Assembly: GCA_031213475.1 (NCBI GenBank)
Contig: JARUPZ010000014.1
Span: 3,141,035 to 3,205,034, forward strand
DNA from: Nereocystis luetkeana
Lineage: Eukaryota > Sar > Phaeophyceae > Laminariales > Laminariaceae
Reading direction: 5' to 3'
DNA: 64,000 nt
A program made the translations under genes and the position numbers. The notes beneath the pieces are model-generated. The model saw only the letters and a program-made list of their open reading frames with translations, ran no database searches and was not told the origin of the DNA. Positions 24,201 through 36,200 of this stretch are shown piece after piece (position 1 is the first letter of the stretch; each line of letters begins with the position of its first letter).

Positions 24201-27200
24201 ACCAGGTATAGTATACTATATTAAATGCCATACAATCCAAGTAAATCATACGGCAGAATAGAAGGCTCCGGGGAAAAAATTGGGTGACCGATGAACTTAC
24301 GAGGAAGACGGACTGCATGACGTCCATGCTCGGCAGGCCCTTGATAGCGATGTTGACGAAGATCACGGCGACGCGGCCTATGTCGGCAAACCAGCCGCTT
24401 TCTTCGGCCTCACAGACGTACAGGATGGGCGGCGGGATGAAGTGCCGTATCACTCTTTCCAAGAAGTCTTGCTTCCTCATCAGCTGCTTGGGGGGTTGCA
24501 TACAGGCGACAGTAATACGTGTACGTAGACGCGAGCGGTGTTGTGACTGCTTGGCCCCTTCGGGACTCTCGCGCACATCGCTAGCAATGCTGTCCACACT
24601 TTCATGTAATATTTCGTGGGTCGATGTGACTCTGTCGTGGTGCACAACGGTTCACACGCCGGACAGATCATCAATTCCCCATATCATGATCTAGATCATT
24701 CAGGGTAGCTATATATATATATTCCTGATCTGTGTGGTCTATCTGCATTGGCTCATGTATCCCGGCGGGAGCCGTATAACCTGCATGATCTACTGTAGGA
24801 CCTGTTTCCTTTGATTGGACATTTACTATACAGATCCTGCACAATACGGAAGGTTGGGATCTAGATGATCTGTAGATGATCTATCTGATCCACTCGACGT
24901 GTGCAACGGTTTGTTGCGGTCACCCAACGGTGCTGCCTCGTCGCACCTGTTCTGCCAATCCCTTAGGACTATGATGCACAGGCTCGCTCTCCTCGAGCCT
25001 CCCGCTTTCCTGCTCTTCACCCCCGCTGCCAAGTTCTTGGACTTCCTTTCCCAAGGCAGACTCAATCTTGAGGAGTAAATATCGGAAGATTGCGAAAAGC
25101 GAACATCTGTACGACGTAAATATTTTGTTTGCATGTATCAGCTGTGAGATCGAGGGTTTCGTCGAAACTCATCTGGGTAAGCTGTGTGTGATGCTTCGAT
25201 CGCCCGTGTAAATAAAATGCTTATAGAACGCCGTCGCGCTGATATGACGGCATTCAATCAAACTCGGGGGCACGAGGGTTTAAAACTGTTGTTCTGGGCC
25301 GAGAGGGGGGAGCTTCCTCATCCGTTTCAGCCCTCAAGAAACCCCGAGAATAGGTGTTCAGTAATAGCCTGATTTCATTTCTTGAAGAGGCAGGCATCGC
25401 GGGTTTTCACTTTGCGGCGAAGCGTTCTGCACATCCGCTAAACCGTCCCCACCCCCCCTCCCCGAAGAAATCATTTTTCCTACCTACGCAAGTACATACC
25501 CCAACTCGTCGAGACTTGGGCACCGAGGGGAGAGCTTTCTTCCCCCCTGCCATTGTAGGGATGCGAGGGTCTATGGTCATACGACTACGGCCATGCAAGA
25601 CATCGAGTGCGTTTTTCCTATCGAGTACCCCCCCGACGTGCTCCGTCCCGGCATTGTAGGCATGCATAAAAATGAGTACACCCCCCCGCCCCCCCGCCAA
25701 CTCCCATGGTCAAATGACTGAAGGCAAGAAACAAACCAGTACGCCCCCCCCTCCCCCCCCCTCTGTCTGCCTGGTCGGTGAAAACCCGACATGCTCCGTC
25801 CCGGCATTGTAGGGATGCGAGGGTCTATGGTCAAACGGCTACGGCCATGCATGAGATCGAGTACATAACTCCTATCGAGTACCCCCCCCCCCCCCCCCTC
25901 TCTTTTCCAGATATGACCTAAAGAGGCGTGTTCCGGTAGGGGCACGCACTTTTTTTTTTGTTTGAGGCTCGTGACTTGAGGAGCTCTACACTTCATTCAA
26001 CAGCCGACCTAATTAAAACAAACTATTATTACGTACGGGAGACCATAGTAAATAGGACCAAATATTGTCAGTAAAAACTGGGAAATATATTGGGAGGCGT
26101 TCTACGATAGAGGTTCACCCTATTTTTTCTGAGGCTCTTCTCTTAAGGAGCTCCGTACCTCACCGGAGAACTGACTTGCGAAAAAACAAAATTGCATCCC
26201 GGTGAAGAATCTCACGGCCCAAGTATACAGAAAAATCATCTTTTCGAAGCAAGATTGGCATTCCGACGATTTTGGGTTAAGAAACCTTGTCATTCAGAGA
26301 ACATTTTATCGGAAATGCGCCACCTCTATCGTAGAACGCGTCTACTTGTAGGTCTTTGTGTGTACCGTAGGTCCTACCAGGTATTTACTATGGCCGCCCG
26401 TAATGGAAGCCGTGGGACGGTAGGGGTTTCACTTGGTTATAGTACAGCCCACTGTTTTTTCCACTGACGGGGGCCCATCTAACTCTCAAACTAGCCAATA
26501 CTATATATGCATCCGATGCGTATTGCAGATTTTAACTTGCAAGCCCAATTGATTGTGTATCGGGGATTCGTTTTCAAAGTACCTCAAAAGGAGGTTGTTG
26601 GGTGGGGCTTAGGTAAGGATCTCAATGCCCGTGTTCTAATATTAGAATCGTACTGTGACACCATCCTTATTTAACCTTGAATGTACCCTATTATGCAGGA
26701 TTTAGTCTATCGCTCGCCGCTGAGAACATTTTTTGGTTGGCCCATTTTCTCAGCGTCTCTTCAAAAAGCGAGCCTTACGTTATTATAGGGTTATCACTTG
26801 TTCGTGAGCCTATACTGTAGTAAGGCTTCAAAATTACCTCTGCGTTGTCGGCCACCACTTCCACCTTAAAGTTCCCGCTTTCGAGTCCCCTGCAGCCCCA
26901 CTGCGTCCCTCCAAGCACCGACAACATCACTGCTCCGCTGCCCTCGGTGTCCGATGTCTCACGCCTTGTGGGCATTCTGTCTTCCCTGCTACCCCCAGAA
27001 TAGGTCCCATTCCCGTCGCTATCATTGTCGCCCCCCCCCGTTTGCGGCCGCTTTCCGGAGCTTGAATCGGACGAGGTGCTGGCGGACATGCCCTTCCAGT
27101 AGGCGGCGGACACAACCATTTCTCCCGCGGTCCCGTCGTCCATGGCCGTGGCTAAGTCCTGCGACGTGAAACCGCGAGATCTTTTTACTCACTTTTTTTT

Positions 27201-30200
27201 GTTTTCACATAGAGTATATTACTTGATCCCTGTATGGGGCCGCCAATAAGAAACCTCAAAGTTGAGCAAGCCTTTAAACCCTATAGTGACACCAATCTTC
27301 AATAACCTTGAGCATAGGCTACTGTAGTAATATGCCAGGTTTTAGTATATATAGAGCGTGCTGCTGAGCACGATTTTTTGTATTCCGATTTTCTTGGCTT
27401 CCCTCAAAAAGGGAGCCTTGCGCTCTTAATAGGTTGTTTTATGTTGGTGAGCCTATACTCTACGTACCTACTCTGGGTCGCTCTTATCGAACGCAAGAAA
27501 CCACACGGTTCGTGACGTTTGTACGCTGGCGTTATGCCACATTTTCGAAAACAAAATCACGTGTGTTTTTGCCACAAAAGGTGACATACGTTTTTCTTGC
27601 TTGTCTTCACCAAACGTTCACATGCCGGACAGATGTTCGATTCCCGCTTCCTTTATGATCTACTGTAGATATTTCAGGGCAGATAGATGATCTATTCCTG
27701 ACCTGTATGATCTGTATGATCTGCATGATCTAGCTCATGCTCCAGGGTGGTTGCCATATTACCTGCATGATCTAGGGAATGCTTCCTGGGTTGGATCTGT
27801 ACTGCACAGATCCTGCTCAACGTCTCATAGCGGCAGGTTAAGATCTACGCAGATGTAGATCGTGATCTGTCAGACTTTTTTTTTCATAATCTTGACAACT
27901 ATGACGATTCGCGAAAACTTCACGTGTGTTTTTCGTCACGGTCCGCGTTGCTTTGCTTCGTTCGTCAAGAATGCCTCTTACTGGTCTGCCCTTTTCCTGG
28001 CACCCAGCAACGCGCCGAGCGCCAACGAGAGCAGTTTTGGCGAGAACCACAGCACCTCGGCCCATCTATACGCGACAATTGCAGTCGTCGGTGTGTACAG
28101 CGCACTCCAGTGTTGTCATCCGCTGATCTAAACAGGACGAAAGTGTTACCACAGCGTTGAGCGAGGATACTCAGGACCCGAAAATGGTCAGGGCATAGAG
28201 CTGTATTATACACGTATATTTTGACAGATGGCTGGATTTCCTTTCTAGTGGTAGGGCTACAAATAGTGTCAGCTCGATTAGGGAGAGGACAACCGCCTAT
28301 AAAAAGGGGGAGGTCAGAGATATCGTTACATTTCGCCCCGCGATATTGTTAGAATTTTCAGGGTTGCCGGCCTCAAAAGGAAGCAGGGATTCCCGAGGAG
28401 CAATGGCACGAATCCGCCGGCCAGAATTCATCCGTGACCGATGGCGTTGCAAGCTGGGTCGTCCTGTCTGGTAGCAAGTAATAGCTCTACGAGACACACT
28501 GGTAATGCCCTATTTTTTCACACTATATATGTCAAGACGATAAAGTGGGGACTCGTGCTGCGATTGGGGTGACACTTCTTGGCCAAACATTTCTCACCGG
28601 CGGCGTTTCTTAACTCTCAAAAAGTACCCAATATTGTTTGGACCCCGTTGTGTTTTTCGCTTGAGATAATACACTACGCGACAGCAGTTTAAGAATCTCC
28701 GTTTGTTTTTTGGCTTAGAAGGCTCGCGGCTTAACTGTGGTGTGAACGTTGATTGGTTGAGCATAGACCGTCAAAGGCTTCCATATACCGGGTAGGATTT
28801 AGAGTGGCGTTCCTCGCTGAGCACAAAATACTTTCGCTGTAAGTTCTTGTAGTAACATTAAAAAAAACTGTCCGAACATATTCATTCCCAATTTTCTTAA
28901 GACTTTGTTGTTGTTGTTGTTGTTGTTATTGTTGTCGCTCTCACATTAACTCATGTCCAGAGTCCGTGGTCACAAGACAGGTTCCAAAAACGGCCTCAGG
29001 GAAAAATACATACCTGCTAGCTAAATTCAATAGTACGAAAAACAGAAAAAAAAAAGATGTCGCGCACTGAGCCTACTATTGTGCACGAGCCTCTTTAGCT
29101 CCCTAAGTGAACGACCACAAAAAAAACTAGGTGCTATCATACCCTTTACCGTAGCACGCGTCCGGTCACGATGTTTTTGTTTTTGTTTTTAGATCCTTCG
29201 AGTTATAAAGTTAAAATAAAAATTAACCATATTAACCCTTGTAGGACTGCACTCTCGTTTTGGGGACAATTGGGGACAAATTACGTGGAATTTGACTGCC
29301 TTGTCCCCAAAATGGGACTGGAGTTCTAAAGGGGTTAAGACTGCAGCCGCATTTTGGGGGCGAACTAGTTGAGAATTTGAGTGGTTTATCGCCAAAAGAG
29401 GGCTGTAGTCCTGAAAAAACACACCTGGAAAGCGCTATAAGCGGGGCGCCCCGGTCAGACGGTTTCTAGACGCAGAGAAAGCGGGCGACGGATTGTAAGG
29501 ACGACTTCAAAAACCATGAGCTGTGCTACTAAATGTCTGGTAGATGCGCTGCACGAATAAATAAACGCGGTGCAACCTGAAGCCAGATACGGTGCAACAC
29601 GAGCCAAAAGCTGTGCAACCTGAGCCAATTACGGTGCAACATGAGCCGAATTGGGTGCAACATGAGACAAGTGCGGTACAACCTGAACTAAAAGCGGTGA
29701 AACACACGTAGATAACCGGTTGAAGCGTAATATCAGACATATTATTACGAACGAATGCAAGCTTTTAGTTTTAATGACGCCAAAAGCATAGGGTGCTCAA
29801 ACGAATGCCTGAAGCCCCCGCTGTGACGTTTGGGAATATACGGTGAGGCGCTTTCTGAAAAACAACATGGAATCTAGTGTCCCCGGGTCTTGTTCGTGCG
29901 CGTTTTTTGTACGATTGCTGCGCCATGGCGAGACAGCTACATATTGACAGCCTCGACCCAAACACTCCGTCGGAAGCACAGCTCCAGCTGCAGCAGCAAC
30001 AACAAGACTCGTGTACGCTGCAGGTTCCTGGTGCCGCACAAAGAGAGGACCAACGCATAATAAAAGGGAGTGCCAGACGAAACGCTGCTCTATGACGGCG
30101 GCGAGCCTGCGCCATTGTGCGCGTGTACCAGCTCAGGCTTTTGTCGTACCAAATTGCGCAGCGGTGCACAGTAGTATAGAAACAGTGTGACCGCTTGGTG

Positions 30201-33200
30201 CTCGGGGGGTGTCATCAGGGAAGTACTCAATCAAAACACGATCAACATCATTTGTGTTTTTTTCTACCTTTCGCCAACGCAAACCCTGTTCTTTCCTACC
30301 ATTTATACCAACGCACGCTGTTAATAGTTGACGACAATTATATTTTTTCCGCAGCGCGAGTTCCTGTTAATAGCGACAGCTATATATATCTTACAGCCAG
30401 TGGGTCCGACTGGGATGGACCTCCTCGTGTTCCAGAACATGTCCTAGTCCTACGAAATTCCTCTGTTTTTGCTGCGGGTCCGATCGCTCTAGTTTAGGCT
30501 TTCGATCGCCTTCATTTAGGGTCCCACCGTACAGCGTTCGTCCTCTCTTTGTCCTGATGAAACGGGCGTACGATCGTAGCTTTCGAGGCGAGACGAGGCG
30601 AGGCAAGGCGCCCCTCAAACAGCCACGACAAGACACCCGCAAAATGCTCGCTTTCTTTGAATAGGAAACAGATCGTGCCAATCACGATAAAACGCTCAAA
30701 GAGAATTCACCGGAATTTTTTTTAGGTCCAGGCCACGCGACGAATCAAGGCCGTGCGCCCAAGCGAAAAAAAATGCAGATTCGCACGTAGGAGGTAAAGA
30801 GCGTGGGAGCGTGGAGTCCCGTGATAATATATCCCATACTCCGGTTGATTTAAATGACATGTTTCTACTACCGTTTTCTCACCGAAAAAGGCTCTCCCGC
30901 GGCCACGTACTGCCACCCACCCTCAGCGCTTCCCACGGTGTACAGTTCCAGAGTACCCACGCCAAGAGCCACGTGCAGGTGCATTACGTGCCCCTGTGAT
31001 TCGAGGTCGAAACGATCCGACCATTTGATCAGCCATGATTATGTAGGCAAGGCATACGGCACTTTTACGCTTGCTCTGACGAATCGTGGACGGGCCTTCG
31101 ATTATCACGGGGGGTCATAATAGTCAGAACCTAACGTGGCGTGTAAGAATACGGGGCCACTTGTATTTTGGGTCCATCGTGCGTCCTGATTACTATGATG
31201 CCCGCCCGTAATAGTGCCGACGTTCTGTGCCCGCGCACGTGGAAAAGAGTTTTCACCGAAAACTCTCGTGCGCGAGGTAGCCATACCACGCTGTTCTGAG
31301 TACGGTCCTGTTGATTGGCGCCTCACCCTTTCGGTGATGACCCGCCATTGAGCTCGCCGTTTTCCGTGTACTAAGCTTGTGGGGCACGGGCACATGTCCC
31401 GACACCAAGAAAAGGATTAAGGTGCGATTTTCATCAACATTTTGGGAAGCGCGTACTGTAATTACAAGTATCCTCATTGCGTGTGCGCTTGTCGTAGGCC
31501 TCCTTGATGTAGTTGCACCTCAGACACAGCCTCCCCTCCCTCCCCAGTAGCAGCAGCAGCCCCGTGTTTTTTCCTGTTGTGGTACTCTTTTTTTCACAGC
31601 TTGTTCCCGCTGAAAATCCGAAACGGAAAATTTAAGGCCAGCACGTAACACACCAAAGGTGAACAGGAGCTCGATCCCTTGTACAACGGATGGCCGTTTC
31701 TGACCCCCTCGCTCCTTGACGCATGTAGTTTTTCATTCCTTTGAATCTCACGCGTCTGGTATGGTCTACGTATACGACTGGGTTTTCCTATCTTAAAGGC
31801 GTCCCGTGGGGAATTCCGTGGGGGTGTCTTTAGATGTCCCGTCGGATATGGTTGTGAGTTCCGTATGGTGTCCCATGGATTAAATTTTATCACGGAACGT
31901 CCTTTATAACACCCAGCGGGGTACAGGATGTTTCCTTGGGACATCCCACAGGAATCCAAGCTGTGTACATCACCCCGCATCCGGCACGTTGCAGGCGTTG
32001 TACCGCTCGTGTGATGGACTTATTCCGCCTTCCAGGGGTGAGTTGCTGTGGGGGCAAGGGTTATCTTCTTTTTTGGCTCCGTTTTATTTTGGTCTTCATG
32101 TGTGTTCCATTCACTCTTTATGTCTCCTGTTTTTCTTTTCACACGCAGTCTTGACGCTATTTTCAGACTGCAGCACTACTGTATGTAGGATGTCACACGA
32201 ACATCTTATTCTTCATCCCCCCCCCCTTCTGCTGTTTCTTTTGTGCGTGTTGTTTGTTTTTTTCAGAATTTCGAAGTTCATTTTTTTCGTTTTCGTCCTT
32301 CGCCGGATGAGTAAACACACGACTCTGGCCGTGAATACAATAACCGTTTCGACTCTGATGTCAATAGCCAACGGGGGTTATATTCTCGGTCAGAGTGGTA
32401 GACAGCATGTGTCGTGTGTCAACACATTTTTCTCGGTTGCAATACGAGTACACAACGATTGTCGTCAACAGTGCGCGCAGGCAGCCGCCTTCTGGTATCC
32501 ATTCCGGTACCCATGTGCTCAGGCGTAGGTGGGGCGTGGTTCAATATTTTAAGACGGGCCACGGGTTGTGGGGTTGCAAAACCGAATATTGGCAAAGCTC
32601 GCGCAAAGCTTTGCATCGTTAAAACGGCAGTACTTCAACGCACTCTTGCTCGGGAGGGTTATTGTCCTGTTTCGTGTTTTTTGTACTTCCAAGCCTCTCC
32701 TTCTACGCCCCCGTGTGCTCCTCTAAAAAATAAACAGAGACTTCCTGCGGTTCTTGAGGACACCTCGTTTCCCCCCAAATGGAGGCTGTCTCTATGATAG
32801 ATAGGAACGGTGCTTCGTCTCGAAAGGAATACGTGGTCAATGGTCAAATTACTATGGCAAACAACAAATGAGTACGCCCCCTCCCTCGTCTCGCAAGCGA
32901 CACGTGGTCAAATGACAAAGGCAAGCAACCAAATGAGCACACCCCCTCCCGGCATTGTAGGGATGCAAGGGTCTACGGTCGCACGACCACCGCCATGCAT
33001 GATATCGATCACCCCCCCCCCCCCCGTCACACACACCGATTACATCGCAGGCGTGCGTGCTTCCCGTAAAGAAAAAGGGAGATTCCGTGCGGTTGTCGAG
33101 GGCGCATTGCCACTACTCCCCCTTCGTCGACTCCGTCGAAGGTGTGGCCCATTTAAAACGTGGAGAGAAATTGTTATCCTCGAGGGCACATCGTTATCCC

Positions 33201-36200
33201 TCCTTATCGACTTCACCGAATGTCTGCTCTCGTTGAAACTTGGAGAGTTGTTTTGTTTTTTCAGGGGTACCTCATCATCCCCCTACAGCGAGCCCATTGC
33301 GCGTGCGCTCTCGGTCAAGCTTGGAGAGTTCTTGTGGTTCCCGCGGGCACGTCGTTGCTTACCTCCCACGTTTCAATCACGGGTGTGTATCCCTCAAGAA
33401 AAGAGACAGTATGCGGTTCCCAAAGGCACATAACTTACCCGTCCCCTCGACTCCATCGAAGCGATGTGCTCCCGTTGAAAATTGGGATACTTGTTTTGAT
33501 TGTCGAGAATAGCAGAGGAACGGCTTGCCTCGAATCTGCTGGCTCCAGAGCGAGGCACGTTTGGTAGAAGCAGCGCTGAGATAACTACTATGCTCAGAAA
33601 TTAAACTGAAATTTTGGAGGGCTTTGAGGTGGCTGACTGTAAATCGCCGACTATTTATTAGTTAGCTACCACAGGGGAACAGAGTAATCAGGAAAGCAAT
33701 ATGCCTAGCAAACATACTGGAATATTTAGGGCTAGGGTATATACAGTATGAGGGGTCCTGATTACTGCCAATACGGTTCCCCGTATTCGTATCGCCGACT
33801 TGTTATAAGGTATTGCTCAGCTAGTATCGCCCACTAGTTATTAGTTGGCTGACCCCCCCCCTCAACTATGTCGTGGGTGTGCTCCCGCTACAACCCGCAG
33901 TCTTTCTGCGGTTGTCGCGGGCATATCGTTACCCACCCGCTCGCCCATCCCCGACTCCATCGCGGCCAGACGATACCTGAATTTCCATCCCGTCGAGGCG
34001 CTTGAGGCACAGCGCGCTAACCAGGGCCGCCCTCCGCAGCAGGCCGGGGTCGACCAAGCCTTTCTGCCCGTGGCCATCTTGCGTAAGACCCGCGGCGCGC
34101 CCATTCCAACATCAGGAGGGGGGGGGGGGGGAGGGTAAGTGGTGTCGTTTTGATTTTTCGCATGTGCCTCGAGTTGACAGCAGGTATGTCGGGCGTGAAC
34201 GGACAAAACAAAATCCGACACCCCTTTAATACTTCCGCGACCCAGACAGGGGGCAGGGATACTAAAGCCAAGCAAAACACATATTTTCAAAACTATGTCT
34301 CGCTTTTCGTCCTTTCATCCCGGAATTCCATCGCCTTATTTTTTTTGTTTTTTTTACCTTTTTAGAAGGGTTGTGTCGTTTTTTTTCTGTTGTGTACCCC
34401 GAGGGTAGATTTGATAGCTTTCTATCTACCCAGTTGCTCCAACAGCTACTCAGAGTTTTCATGTTTCGCCTCTCGCTGCGTGAACGAATTTTCCGTCAGA
34501 GGAAGCGGAGTTCCATACCGTGCGTAAGGAGGCGATAATCTACGCTATTACAATAGTGCACAGATGATCTAAAACCAGGTAAATATTGATGTCCCTTTTT
34601 TCAATATTTAAAACCTACAGTAGCCCGAACCTCAACCCTGATCTCAACCCCAACACGGTCCCCAACCCTGACCCATGTGAAGCTTTAGAGCAACAACAAA
34701 AAGTGGGTCATGTTACATATATATTTTTCGTTTAGATCGTCTGTGTATTATAAATGATGCAGACGCCTTTGCATGTATTTAGAATTAGCCTGACGTCCAT
34801 GCAATTTAGCCCATTTTATATGTTTTTGGTTTTCAACCGCCTGTGTGAATTTGAATGACGCCGACGCTTATTGACACGTATTTAGCAATTTCCACAGAAA
34901 ATTTTGTAAAGTGGCACGCACGGCGGCAACCTGGGGGGGGGGGGGGGAGGCACGGGCGGGATGCAATGGGGCATTGTGATAGAAGAAAGATTACTAGTAC
35001 TGCGGTTTTATAGTATATTCGCTCATAGTCGGAATGGAACACATGCGACAAACTGTCGAAGGGCAAAACAAACAGCACTCTGGCCCGGAGTGCAAGGGCC
35101 GTTCATACATCGATAGCAATACAAAGCGGTTTTTATATTTACATTCAGAGTGGTATATTGACTTGCAGTTGTAACTAATTAAGGTCTCGAGTTGGCAGGA
35201 CTTTACTATTTTTTTGTTTTTAGGATCTCTGGCTTCGCCCAGCTCGACACGCCTCCCTATACGTACAGCAGATCGTCTCCTACATAAAAAAATAAGTGTT
35301 TCTTAGCTTTTTTTTCTAAACAGCATTCCACCCGCGCACGCAGTCAACGACAGTGTCACAGTGGTGTTCCAATTTAAAGGCCGTCCGGTTTGGGGTCATG
35401 GTAGATGTTAAACCGGTTAATCTGCTAGTCACGAGAAAACAACTATTATACTGGGAATTTTTGCCCGATCGCTTTTTCACTAGTAACAAGTACCTGGTAG
35501 TACCATAATAGAGATAAGACCACATTTATTGGCGTGTCACGGAGCGGTCGACAAAAATGATACACCACTGTACTATAACCATGCAACTAGTTTATTTGCC
35601 ATCCGACCATGTGTACGTAGCTTGGGCGCCAACAACCTCAAAACACGATAACTTTTCAGAAACTCCAGACCACCAAAAGCGAAAGCGTGAAACGGTGTTT
35701 TCCACAAGCAAGTATTCACCAGCGGCCTTAGTTCCTCGCGAGGGCTACCCGGTATTCAATCGGCATGCGTAACTATGATAACTATGGGCCCACCTGTGAA
35801 CGTCACGATGAGCGCATCGCCGGCCAGCCGGAGCACGTCTCCTCCGTGGTCCGTTATCGTTGCCATTAGCAACTATAAACAGGTAGTGTGCAGATACATG
35901 GGCGTGATGTTGCTTGCAAAAAGGTATCAGGGCAGAAAAAAAGAAGGTATGAGTGTTTCGGCCGCAGTGAGGGGAGGGCGTGTGGTGACGCAGGCGGATG
36001 ATCATTTTACAGAAAGCAGATAACCTCAAGTCGATTTACCCACTCGCACTTCCAGTCGGGGTACATACATTAAAAACAATTTCCCCTTTCCGCCGCGTTA
36101 CCGGGCTCGTTCGGTACAGGACACAGTTCACAGTTTCGTCATGTTGAAGGCAGCGCTTGGGATGGCCAGAGACCGGATAGTCGTTAACACCACCTCGGGA

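Larger units (their letters stand above)
27474..30882. other. Intron between exons F and G
   Basis: A 3.7-kb intron: GATC-family copy 27,610-27,875; a third direct-repeat copy near 28,740-28,900; a GTT run 28,905-28,930; two hairpin MITEs 29,234-29,418; a 21-bp minisatellite 29,569-29,703. ORFs at 27,838-28,213 and 29,771-30,169 have no motif. Confidence 0.5.
30994..33976. other. Intron between exons E and F
   Basis: Holds a 120-bp inverted-repeat sequence (31,090-31,215), a GGCATTGTAGGG copy (32,860-33,020), an 80-bp minisatellite (33,031-33,520) and a GTCGGC-family fragment (33,600-33,850). I see nothing definite at 31,220-32,640. Confidence 0.5.

Noticed and set aside
29234..29703. CRISPR-like array from repeated palindromes and 21-bp repeats
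   Set aside because: Repeats are MITE hairpins and a minisatellite without unique spacers of constant length, in a eukaryotic intron.
32810..33567. 207-aa and 135-aa plus-strand ORFs
   Set aside because: They run through an 80-bp minisatellite and a dispersed repeat; no protein motif.
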